DNA of 28,979 nt from NCBI GenBank assembly GCA_964579735.1, contig CAZOHH010000028.1, forward strand, positions 1 to 28,979, read 5' to 3'. Source of the DNA: CAILLO01 sp964579735. Its GTDB lineage: Bacteria > Bacillota > Clostridia > Saccharofermentanales > UBA5734. The notes under the pieces are model-generated. The model was not told the origin of the DNA. It was given only the letters and a program-made list of their open reading frames with translations, and ran no database searches. The position numbers and the translations under genes were made by a program. Each line of letters opens with the position of its first letter. Position 1 is the stretch's first letter. Positions 23,090 through 28,979 of the stretch are shown one piece after another.

Positions 23090-23744
23090 ATCCGTCCGTT
23101 CCGCCGACATGATCCGCGAGTGGACCCTCGGCGAGGAGGTCTCGCACAGCATCACCCATGGCGTGATGGCGGCCTTGGCGCTTCTCGCGCTTCCCTACGC
23201 GGCCGTCCACGCGTATCTCATCGGTGGCGTGCTGCAGTCCGCAACGACTTCGGTCTTCGTCATCTCCATCCTTCTGATGTTCATGGCTTCCACCCTCTAT
23301 CACGCGATGAAACCCTACACGCTCCACAAGGACATCTTCCGCATCCTCGACCATTCCTTCATCTATGTCGCCATAGCGGGCAGCTACACGCCGCTCGCCC
23401 TTTGCGTGATCAAGGGCTGGGAAGGCATCGTCATCGTCGTCCTGCAGTGGTTGGCCGTCATCGCGGGGATCCTGTTCAAGACCCTGTCGAGCAAGGCGCT
23501 TCCGAAAGCGTCGGTGGCGGTATATCTCGTGATGGGCTGGACCGCCCTCCTCGTGCTGCCTACGCTGTTCCGTCAGGGCTCCCTGGGTCTGATCCTGCTC
23601 ATCTTCGCGGGCGGCCTCTTCTATTCGGCCGGCGTCGCGTTCTATGCGAGCCGGTTCAAGTTCGCCCACATGATCTGGCACTTCTTCGTCGCGCTGGGCG
23701 CCGCCAGTCACTTCGTGGGGATCGTCTACTTCATCAAACCGTAG
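23076..23744 (+). CDS. Hemolysin III / YqfA-like seven-helix membrane protein
   Basis: A 222-aa integral membrane protein of the HlyIII/PAQR superfamily (seven helices). The metal-site residues are seen as S72...H76 (STLYHAMK), D92-H93 (LDHSFIYVAIAGSYTP), and the C-terminal pair of His in FAHMIWHFFVALGAASHF; an N-terminal EEVSHSITHG is also typical. The family may include lipid hydrolases and sensors, and hemolysis is not implied. ATG at 23076 has AAGGAGGT with a 6-base spacing within the end of tcdA. It ends 6 bases from a convergent gene. Confidence 0.9.
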   Translation: MHPSESVRSADMIREWTLGEEVSHSITHGVMAALALLALPYAAVHAYLIGGVLQSATTSVFVISILLMFMASTLYHAMKPYTLHKDIFRILDHSFIYVAIAGSYTPLALCVIKGWEGIVIVVLQWLAVIAGILFKTLSSKALPKASVAVYLVMGWTALLVLPTLFRQGSLGLILLIFAGGLFYSAGVAFYASRFKFAHMIWHFFVALGAASHFVGIVYFIKP

Positions 23745-23750
23745 AGGGAC

Positions 23751-24392
23751 CTACAATTCGTCCATCCCGTCGAGCAGCCTGCGCACGTCGTCGAGGGAAG
23801 CCCCGGGACGAAGCGCGGAGACGAAGCGGGCATGAAGGTCCGGGTGGAGTCGGGCGAGTTCGCGGAGCGCCGCCTTCGGGCCAGGGTACCGTCGCTCGAG
23901 ATATCGGAACGCGATTCCCAGGCTGTCGTTCAGGAGCCAGTGCAGTCGGAAGTCGCCCTCGGAGTCCCCCTTCTCCGCACGTTTCACCATCTTCCGGCAC
24001 CAGCCGGAAAGAAACTCGCGCTGTTTCGGGTCCATGGGCACGGGGGCTTCCGCTTCGTGCCCGACCGCCTCGAGCAATTTCGCCAGCAGACCCTCCGGAT
24101 CGGCCAGAGGAACCCCGCCCGCGACATGGAGGAACGCTTCTCTTGTTTCGGCGCCGCCTTCGACGGCCGCGGTCAGTTCCGCGAAAGGCTTGATCCAGAC
24201 GTCCAGACATCTGCCTTCGAAATCGGAGGTGTCATTCTCGCTGGGCCCGCCCTCCCGGAAACCCATCACGTCCACGTCGCTTTCCGGTCCATCCTCGCCG
24301 CGCGATACGGAGCCGTAGAGCAGGACGGTATGGCAGGCATGCCGTTCGCGCAGGTACGCGACGAGTCGAGGAAGGTCGAGAGGGGCGGTCAT
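23751..24392 (-). CDS. Nucleotidyltransferase-domain protein (MNT-type)
   Basis: A 213-aa protein with an N-terminal nucleotidyltransferase fold: LLYGSVSRG (24-32, GSxxRG), SDVDVMG with catalytic D39 and D41, and the third acid D64 in CLDVWIKP. The C-terminal half is helical (FLSGWCRKMVKRAEKGD, HWLLNDSLGIAFRYLE), as in kanamycin-nucleotidyltransferase-like and MNT/HEPN proteins. It could transfer a nucleotide to a small molecule, protein or tRNA; no HEPN partner gene is adjacent. ATG at 24392 overlaps the phosphopentomutase stop (ATGA). GGAGG lies 12 bases upstream, so translation is probably coupled. Target unknown. Confidence 0.8.
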   Translation of the reverse strand: MTAPLDLPRLVAYLRERHACHTVLLYGSVSRGEDGPESDVDVMGFREGGPSENDTSDFEGRCLDVWIKPFAELTAAVEGGAETREAFLHVAGGVPLADPEGLLAKLLEAVGHEAEAPVPMDPKQREFLSGWCRKMVKRAEKGDSEGDFRLHWLLNDSLGIAFRYLERRYPGPKAALRELARLHPDLHARFVSALRPGASLDDVRRLLDGMDEL

Positions 24393-25576
24393 GCGAATAC
24401 GTTCCTCCCGAGATGCGGCGCAGCGGAGCCAAGGTGGGCTGCCACGGTGGCGCCGAGATCCGCGAAGGATTCGAGGATGCCGAGATTCCGGCCTGGTTTC
24501 CCTGGGCGGAAGAACAGCGCAGGGACATACTCCCTCGTGTGGTCCGTGCCGGGGAAGCAGGGGTCGGTGCCGTGGTCCGCGGTAATGATCAGCAGGTCTC
24601 CGTCCTCGAGCCTCGAGAGCAGGTCGGGCAACCAGGCATCGAATTCCTCGAGCGCCGAGGCGTAGCCGATCGGGTCGTTCCGGTGACCGTACAGCATGTC
24701 GAAATCCACGAGGTTCGTGAAGAGGAAGCCCGACTTCCGTTCATCGACGACGGCGAGGGTGGTGGCCATCCCGGCCGCGTTGCCCTTGGTGGGGAGCGAG
24801 CGGTCGAGCCCCTTCATGGCGAAGATGTCGCCGATCTTGCCGATGCCCGTGACGGGGAGCCCAGTCGCGCGAACGAGGTCGAGTACCGAGTCCGTCGGCG
24901 GTGTGAGTGAGAAATCGTGGCGGTTGGCCGTGCGGTGGAAGTCTCCGGCCTTGCCCAGGAACGGCCGGGCGATCACGCGTCCGACCTCGTTGGGCGGCAC
25001 CAGCAGTCGGCGTGCGACGCGGCAGTAATCGTACAGCGTCTCGAGAGGAATCACCTCCTCATGGGCGGCGATCTGGAAGACGCTGTCCGCGGAGGTATAG
25101 ACGATCGGTTTGCCGGTCTCGACGTGTTCTGCGCCGAGGCGGTCGATGATTTCGGTGCCGGATGCGACGCAATTGCCCAGTGTGCCGCGGCCGATGGCGC
25201 GCTCGAAGGCGGCGAGGAGGTCCTGCGGGAATCCATCCGGGTAGGTGGGGAAGGGCACTTCGGTCAAGACGCCCATGAGCTCCCAGTGGCCGGTGGTCGT
25301 ATCCTTTCCGGCGGAGAGTTCAGCGGCCTTCCCAAAGGAAGCCAGGGGAAGGGTCTCGGGAGGGACTCCCTCGATGGAGGCGATGCAGCCGAGTCCGAGA
25401 CGCTGCAGGTTGGGCAGGCGAAGGCCGCCGACGGCCGCGGCGACGTGGGGGATGGTGGCGGCGCCTACGTCTCCGTATCGGTCCGCATCCGGGAGGAACC
25501 CGATTCCGGCTCCATCCAGGACGATCATGAGGGCGCGTCGCATTCCAGTCGGGGGATTCGAAAAGGCAGGCATCAT
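24389..25576 (-). CDS. deoB: Phosphopentomutase
   Basis: A 395-aa alkaline-phosphatase-fold enzyme that interconverts (deoxy)ribose-1-phosphate and -5-phosphate in nucleoside catabolism. Motifs: VLDGAGIGFLPDADRYGD (metal and Asp21), the phosphothreonine segment KDTTTGHWELMG, DFDMLYGHR, ITADHGTDP, and TDHTREYVP. ATG at 25576 (MMPAF) is 9 bases after AGGAGG, so I prefer it to ATG at 25543. The promoter is TGC-TACAAT at 25605-25597. The upstream frame up to 26095 is only an extension with no signals. The nucleotidyltransferase gene follows in the same operon. Confidence 0.95.
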   Translation of the reverse strand: MMPAFSNPPTGMRRALMIVLDGAGIGFLPDADRYGDVGAATIPHVAAAVGGLRLPNLQRLGLGCIASIEGVPPETLPLASFGKAAELSAGKDTTTGHWELMGVLTEVPFPTYPDGFPQDLLAAFERAIGRGTLGNCVASGTEIIDRLGAEHVETGKPIVYTSADSVFQIAAHEEVIPLETLYDYCRVARRLLVPPNEVGRVIARPFLGKAGDFHRTANRHDFSLTPPTDSVLDLVRATGLPVTGIGKIGDIFAMKGLDRSLPTKGNAAGMATTLAVVDERKSGFLFTNLVDFDMLYGHRNDPIGYASALEEFDAWLPDLLSRLEDGDLLIITADHGTDPCFPGTDHTREYVPALFFRPGKPGRNLGILESFADLGATVAAHLGSAAPHLGRNVFA

Positions 25577-25596
25577 GATACAATACCTCCTATATG

Positions 25597-25605
25597 ATTG
25601 TAGCA
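25597..25605 (-). promoter_or_regulatory. Extended -10 promoter (TGC-TACAAT) of deoB
   Basis: TGC then TACAAT on the minus strand, about 20 bases before ATG at 25576. There is no matching -35. It fits the TGC-TANAAT pattern seen at other genes here. Confidence 0.6.
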
Positions 25606-25665
25606 CAGGGGGGAGATCCCAGCCCGATCCAGGTCCACGAAACGAAGTTCCGAGACGAAGCGGAG

Positions 25666-25694
25666 TTGACGATTCAACCGACAATCTGTACAAT
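25666..25694 (+). promoter_or_regulatory. Sigma-70-type promoter of the NlpC/P60 gene
   Basis: TTGACG (25666-25671), 17-base spacer, TACAAT (25689-25694). ATG follows 36 bases downstream with GAAGGAGGT in between. It is divergent from the deoB promoter. Confidence 0.75.
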
Positions 25695-25730
25695 GCGGGC
25701 AAGTTGTTGCTTTGTCGAAGGAGGTACCGG

Positions 25731-26771
25731 ATGATATCGATCGAACCCCATGACCGCACCTTGGCAAAGCGGATCATCTCGATGGCTACCTTCGTGCTGC
25801 TTCCCACGCTCTGTCTTTCGTTCGGACTCGCGATCGGTTTCGGACCCTCGGCGCCTTCAGCGGTTCCCACGTCCGCTCCCTCCCTTGACGGTCGTACCCT
25901 TTTCCTTCCCCTTTCGGAGACCGAGCGGGAATATGCATCACTGCCCAGCCGCGGAGGTTCCCTCCTGTTCGAGGAAGAAACTACGCCGACACCGTTACCG
26001 ACACAGGAAGCCGTCGCATCGGAACCCACCCGTGCGGTCATCGAGTTGAATCCCTCGCCGACGGGCGCCATCCAGGCACCGACGCCGACGGACATCCCAC
26101 TGGAACCGACGCCGGACCTCTCCCAGGGCTACAATCCCCACCCGACGGACGCGGCACCCGACTACAAGGCGGACTCGACCTATCTGTACGTCACCGCCAA
26201 CTCCCTGAATCTCCGCGACGGACCGAGCGTCGACTGCACGCTTGTGCGCAAGCTCGCCTTCGCCGAGAAGGTACTCCGGACCATCGTCGGCCCGGAATGG
26301 TCCAAGGTCGTGACGGCCAAGGGCGAGACCGGATACGTCAAGTCGGCCTATCTGTCGCTGAAGGCTCCCGCTCCGAAGGTCAGCGCTTCGACGCTCCTTC
26401 GTCAGCGCATCGTCGCTCTCGCGAAGAAGCAGCTGGGCATACACTATGTACACTACGCTGCCTCTCCCTCGAGCGGTTTCGACTGCTCCGGACTGACCTG
26501 GTACGTGTACAAGCAGGTCGGGATCCTCATCCCCCGTTCCTCTGCCGCCTATGCGTCGGCCGGGAAGACGGTGAAGCTTTCCCAGGCCCTGCCCGGCGAT
26601 ATCCTCTGCTGGGACACCCGCGACGATGGCATCACTTCCGTCACCCATGTCGGAATCTACATCGGCAACGGCATGATGATCCACGCGTCCAGCTCCAACA
26701 ACTCCGTGAAGACCCAGAGCGTGAAGGAATACAGCGAACGATTCCTCTACGTCAAGAGATTCATCAACTAG
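25731..26771 (+). CDS. Exported SH3b + NlpC/P60 peptidoglycan endopeptidase
   Basis: A 346-aa cell-wall hydrolase. Domains in order: cytoplasmic stub and membrane anchor or signal (about 15-38), a Thr/Pro-rich linker (about 80-140), bacterial SH3 domain (about 148-210, including SLNLRDGPS and ETGYVKSAYLSL), and the NlpC/P60 catalytic domain (about 222-346) with Cys252 (FDCSG), His306 (THVGIYIGNG) and His318 (MIHASS). It probably cleaves peptide stems of peptidoglycan. ATG at 25731 has AAGGAGG about 6 bases upstream. ridA starts 14 bases after its stop, so they are an operon. The linker would let it span the wall. Confidence 0.93.
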   Translation: MISIEPHDRTLAKRIISMATFVLLPTLCLSFGLAIGFGPSAPSAVPTSAPSLDGRTLFLPLSETEREYASLPSRGGSLLFEEETTPTPLPTQEAVASEPTRAVIELNPSPTGAIQAPTPTDIPLEPTPDLSQGYNPHPTDAAPDYKADSTYLYVTANSLNLRDGPSVDCTLVRKLAFAEKVLRTIVGPEWSKVVTAKGETGYVKSAYLSLKAPAPKVSASTLLRQRIVALAKKQLGIHYVHYAASPSSGFDCSGLTWYVYKQVGILIPRSSAAYASAGKTVKLSQALPGDILCWDTRDDGITSVTHVGIYIGNGMMIHASSSNNSVKTQSVKEYSERFLYVKRFIN

Positions 26772-26785
26772 AAAAGGAGCCCCCC

Positions 26786-27166
26786 ATGAAGCGCATCATC
26801 TCTACCCCGGCGGCGCCCGCCGCCATCGGCCCCTATTCGCAGGCCGTCGTCGCGGGAGGCTTCGTCTTCACGTCCGGCCAGATTCCCCTGGACCCCGAAA
26901 GCGGCAAGCTCGTCGAAGGCGGAATCGAGGTGCAGACGACGCGCGTCCTCGAGAATCTGCGCGCCGTTCTCGAAGCCGCCGGATCCGGACTCGATCGTGT
27001 CGTCAAGACGACGGTCTTTCTGGCCGACATGGAGGACTTCGCGGCGTTCAACCGCGTTTTCGCGTCGTATTTTCCAAGCGAACCGCCTGCGCGCTCCACG
27101 ATACAGGCCAGCCGCCTGCCGCGGGAAGCCCGTATCGAGATCGAGTGCGTCGCGCTGATTCCCTAG
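26786..27166 (+). CDS. ridA: RidA family reactive-enamine/imine deaminase
   Basis: A 126-aa trimeric enzyme that hydrolyses reactive 2-aminoacrylate and related enamines from pyridoxal-phosphate enzymes. Tyr17 (GPYSQA), Arg103 (PARSTIQASRLP) and Glu118/Glu120 are conserved; Arg103 binds the substrate carboxylate. ATG at 26786 has AAAGGAG 7 bases upstream and lies 14 bases behind the P60 gene. It has the normal family length and is complete. Confidence 0.95.
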   Translation: MKRIISTPAAPAAIGPYSQAVVAGGFVFTSGQIPLDPESGKLVEGGIEVQTTRVLENLRAVLEAAGSGLDRVVKTTVFLADMEDFAAFNRVFASYFPSEPPARSTIQASRLPREARIEIECVALIP

Positions 27167-27201
27167 TCTTCGGTTCCTCTTTATCCTGGTAGGACGGGTT
27201 C

Positions 27202-27627
27202 CTACTGGACTGCGCCGTCGTGGTCGCCATCCGAGCCGCCGGCATCCATGTCCGAGACTCCATAGAGCTCACGACCGCGGATGTTCAGCTGTTTCCGCTC
27301 CGACTCGACCATTCCGCTCAGAAGATCCCGGACATACAGGCTCTTCTTGATCTTCTCCAACTTGAGGACCGGGTCCGTCTTGTCGGCGGTGTTGAGGGAG
27401 ATCGTGCCGACGCCGAACAATTTGTTACCAAGCGTGCGGGTCAGGTTGACGTCGAGGATCCGATAGATCAGGAGCTCGGATTCCCGGGTGCTCCAGAAAC
27501 CCCTGCGGACGAAGAGCCGCTGGTTGCGGATGGAATACCGCGTGAAGGTGATGGGCAACCCGAGGATGCGCTTGCGGTCGTGCCAGATTTCAGGTGCGGG
27601 GGCGGTACCGGGAGTCGTCTTTGCCAT
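27202..27627 (-). CDS. Bacterial PH-domain (bPH_2/YdbS-like) protein
   Basis: A 141-aa soluble protein. One bPH2-type domain (about 20-120): RILGLPITFTRYSIRNQRLFVRRGFWSTRESELLIYRI segments followed by DVNLTRTLGNKLFGVGTISL, the usual pattern of DUF304/bPH_2. A Gly/Asp-rich tail ends it. No membrane helix, unlike YdbS. ATG at 27627 is 7 bases after AAGGAGG; two earlier in-frame ATGs (27633, 27654) lack a proper spacing. An extended -10, TGC-TATACT, lies 41 bases upstream. Role probably in protein or membrane association; unknown in detail. It converges on ridA. Confidence 0.85.
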   Translation of the reverse strand: MAKTTPGTAPAPEIWHDRKRILGLPITFTRYSIRNQRLFVRRGFWSTRESELLIYRILDVNLTRTLGNKLFGVGTISLNTADKTDPVLKLEKIKKSLYVRDLLSGMVESERKQLNIRGRELYGVSDMDAGGSDGDHDGAVQ

Positions 27628-27667
27628 CTTCATGCCTCCTTCGTTGGGGTCCATGGGACTTTCCTAC

Positions 27668-27676
27668 AGTATAGCA
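27668..27676 (-). promoter_or_regulatory. Extended -10 promoter (TGC-TATACT) of the PH-domain gene
   Basis: TGC-TATACT on the minus strand, 41 bases before ATG at 27627. No clear -35. It fits the TGC-TANAAT-like pattern elsewhere in the window. Confidence 0.55.
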
Positions 27677-27749
27677 GACGCATCGACATGGAAGGAACGA
27701 CCATCTTGGGATATGATGGGTGGGTCGGAACTGCCGACGGGAGGTCGAA

Positions 27750-28979
27750 ATGACCGGTCGCCACCAGAAACCCAAGTCCGGACCCCGACCCGTCGCACTT
27801 CCAGGACCTGCGGAGTCCCGCTCGGCGGGTGTCCTCCTGCATGTCGCCTCCCTGCCCGGACCCTATTGGATCGGGACGCTCGGCGCGGATGCGTTCGATT
27901 TCGTCGACCGCCTCCGCGACGCAGGTCTCCGTTGGTGGCAGATGTTGCCGCTCGTGCCGCCCGGCGAAGGGGACTCTCCCTACCAGAGCGTGTCCGCATT
28001 CGCCGGCAACCCATGGTTGATCGACCCGGGGACGCTCGTGCACAAAGGACTTCTGACGGCAGAGGAGGTCGAATCGGCCCGCTTCCGGGCGAATGACCCT
28101 GCCGGCAACGAGGCGCAGCCGCCCTTCGCCATCGACTACGCCCGTGCCGCCGCAGTCCAGGAACCCCTCCTCAGGATGGCGGCCGGCCGTCTCAGCCCCG
28201 AACATCGGGCCGCCGTCACGGAATTCTCTCGCGCCCAAGGGAATTGGCTCGATGATTACGCACTGTTCATGGCCTTGTCAGGACATTTCGGAACCCTTCG
28301 CTTCCAGGATTGGCCTGACCGCTCCCTCGTCCTCCACCGACCCTTCGCCGTCGCGCGGGAAATGCGCAGACAGGCGGTGGAGGTCGATTTCTGGCGCTTC
28401 GTGCAGTACGAGTTCCACAGCCAATGGAATGCTCTACGTGAATATGCGACCCGGAACGGCATCGGGCTCTTCGGGGACATGCCGCTGTATGTGTCGGAAT
28501 GCAGCGCCGACGTATGGGGCGCCAGCCGGGTCTTCGAACTCGATGCCGACCGCCGCGCGAAACGCGTTGCAGGCGTACCCCCCGACTACTTCGCAGCCGA
28601 AGGCCAGCGTTGGGGACAGCCCTTATTTGACTGGAAACATCTCGCCGCGACAGGATACGCCTGGTGGATCGGACGCATCCGCCACGCCTTGGACCTGTAC
28701 GATGCCGTCCGGATCGACCATTTCCGTGGGCTCGCCGCCTATTGGGCCATCCCCGTCGAGTCGCCGGATGCGCGCTCCGGGACGTGGGTCCAGGGACCAG
28801 GGACCGCTCTCTTCCGCGCTTTGGAAAAGGATCTCGGCCCGATTCCGATCATAGCGGAGGACCTCGGCGACATCGATGACAACGTGCGAGGGCTCCTGGC
28901 CGCAACGGGGTTCCCCGGCATGAGGGTGCTGCAGTTCGCTTTCCTCGACGAATCCGACAGTGCGCACCTGCCGCACAAC
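27750..28979 (+). CDS. malQ: 4-alpha-glucanotransferase, cut at 3' end by window edge
   Basis: A GH77 amylomaltase that transfers alpha-1,4-glucan segments between malto-oligosaccharides. The frame is open from ATG at 27750 to the last base (410 codons) without a stop; about 80-100 codons are likely missing. Nucleophile Asp323 is in VRIDHFRG, and the acid/base Glu370 in IAEDLGDI, 47 residues apart as in characterised enzymes. Other marks are LLHVASLPGPYWIGTLG, SPYQSVSAFAGNPWLID, GDMPLYVS, and VAGVPPDYFAAEGQRWG with WKHL. GGGAGG lies 5 bases before ATG. It is divergent from the PH-domain gene and fits maltodextrin or glycogen metabolism. Confidence 0.95.
   Translation, partial: MTGRHQKPKSGPRPVALPGPAESRSAGVLLHVASLPGPYWIGTLGADAFDFVDRLRDAGLRWWQMLPLVPPGEGDSPYQSVSAFAGNPWLIDPGTLVHKGLLTAEEVESARFRANDPAGNEAQPPFAIDYARAAAVQEPLLRMAAGRLSPEHRAAVTEFSRAQGNWLDDYALFMALSGHFGTLRFQDWPDRSLVLHRPFAVAREMRRQAVEVDFWRFVQYEFHSQWNALREYATRNGIGLFGDMPLYVSECSADVWGASRVFELDADRRAKRVAGVPPDYFAAEGQRWGQPLFDWKHLAATGYAWWIGRIRHALDLYDAVRIDHFRGLAAYWAIPVESPDARSGTWVQGPGTALFRALEKDLGPIPIIAEDLGDIDDNVRGLLAATGFPGMRVLQFAFLDESDSAHLPHN

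Noticed and set aside
23751..24392. HEPN/MNT toxin-antitoxin pair
   Set aside because: The nucleotidyltransferase is present but no small HEPN gene is adjacent; its neighbour is deoB.
25579..26095. Long N-terminal extension of the phosphopentomutase frame
   Set aside because: The promoter, ribosome site and conserved start lie at 25576-25605; the extension opposes the P60 gene.
27190..27206. Terminator between ridA and the PH-domain gene
   Set aside because: GTAGGA-CGGGT-TCCTAC forms a 6-bp stem over the PH stop codon, but there is no U-tract on either strand; too weak to call.
1..28979. Prophage, transposon, integron or CRISPR
   Set aside because: No integrase, transposase or regularly spaced repeats were found, and gene content and codon bias look uniform.

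Overview
The window is a high-GC bacterial chromosomal segment, probably from a metagenome-assembled or draft genome: it carries a 100-base run of N at 22167-22266. Genes are dense, lie on both strands, sit in short operons with 4-base ATGA/GTGA/TTGA overlaps, and have strong AAGGAGG-type ribosome binding sites. Several features suggest an anaerobic or microaerophilic member of the Bacillota (Clostridia-like): a rubrerythrin with its rubredoxin domain first, a Bcp peroxiredoxin, a DUF2680-type exported protein, separate short SecD and SecF, a tRNA with encoded CCA, and extended -10 promoters. I cannot assign a genus. I see no phage, transposase or CRISPR array.

Layout. (1) 30-3988, plus strand: a mannitol-dehydrogenase-family oxidoreductase, then a MATE exporter translationally coupled to an aldo/keto reductase. 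(2) 4055-8241, minus strand: a five-gene block that reads, in transcription order, a NapH-like membrane ferredoxin, a small exported protein, an OmpR-type response regulator, its histidine kinase, and a Gly-rich DUF2680-like exported protein. It looks like a redox or envelope-stress sensing unit. (3) 8378-9510: a two-gene split chromate-type (CHR) transporter, convergent with and overlapping an MFS transporter (9479-10633). (4) 10762-12866: a carboxylesterase and a GH1 beta-glycosidase, overlapping by 4 bases. (5) 12922-15856: a small exported protein of unknown function, then secD and secF, closed by a clear terminator. (6) 16019-17169: a five-helix membrane protein and a DUF4329-like exported protein, closed by a 14-bp bidirectional hairpin shared with the rubrerythrin gene.

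(7) 17795-18502 is 700 bases without a convincing gene. It holds a nested inverted repeat (18030-18120) and an independent transcription unit with a consensus promoter (TTGACA-16-TATAAT), GNRA-capped hairpins and an intrinsic terminator: a strong candidate for a large structured noncoding RNA of about 275 nt. (8) 18503-20004, minus strand: a cytidylate-kinase-like protein fused to a PD-(D/E)XK-like domain, followed by an HPRT-like protein that has lost its key catalytic residues. This two-gene unit is the most unusual protein-coding part. (9) 20219-22166: an HD hydrolase, a lipoprotein behind tRNA-Ser(CGA), and bcp, which runs into the assembly gap. (10) 22301-25576: tcdA-hlyIII, then (minus strand) deoB and a nucleotidyltransferase. 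(11) 25731-28979: an SH3/NlpC-P60 cell-wall hydrolase, ridA, a PH-domain protein, and malQ, which is cut by the window end.

Most genes are ordinary housekeeping and carbohydrate metabolism: sugar-acid or polyol oxidation, GH1, MalQ, phosphopentomutase. The items that merit a second look are the noncoding RNA locus, the degenerate HPRT with its kinase-nuclease partner, the membrane-ferredoxin/two-component cluster, and the consistent use of TGC-TANAAT promoters, some placed so close to start codons that the mRNAs should be nearly leaderless.
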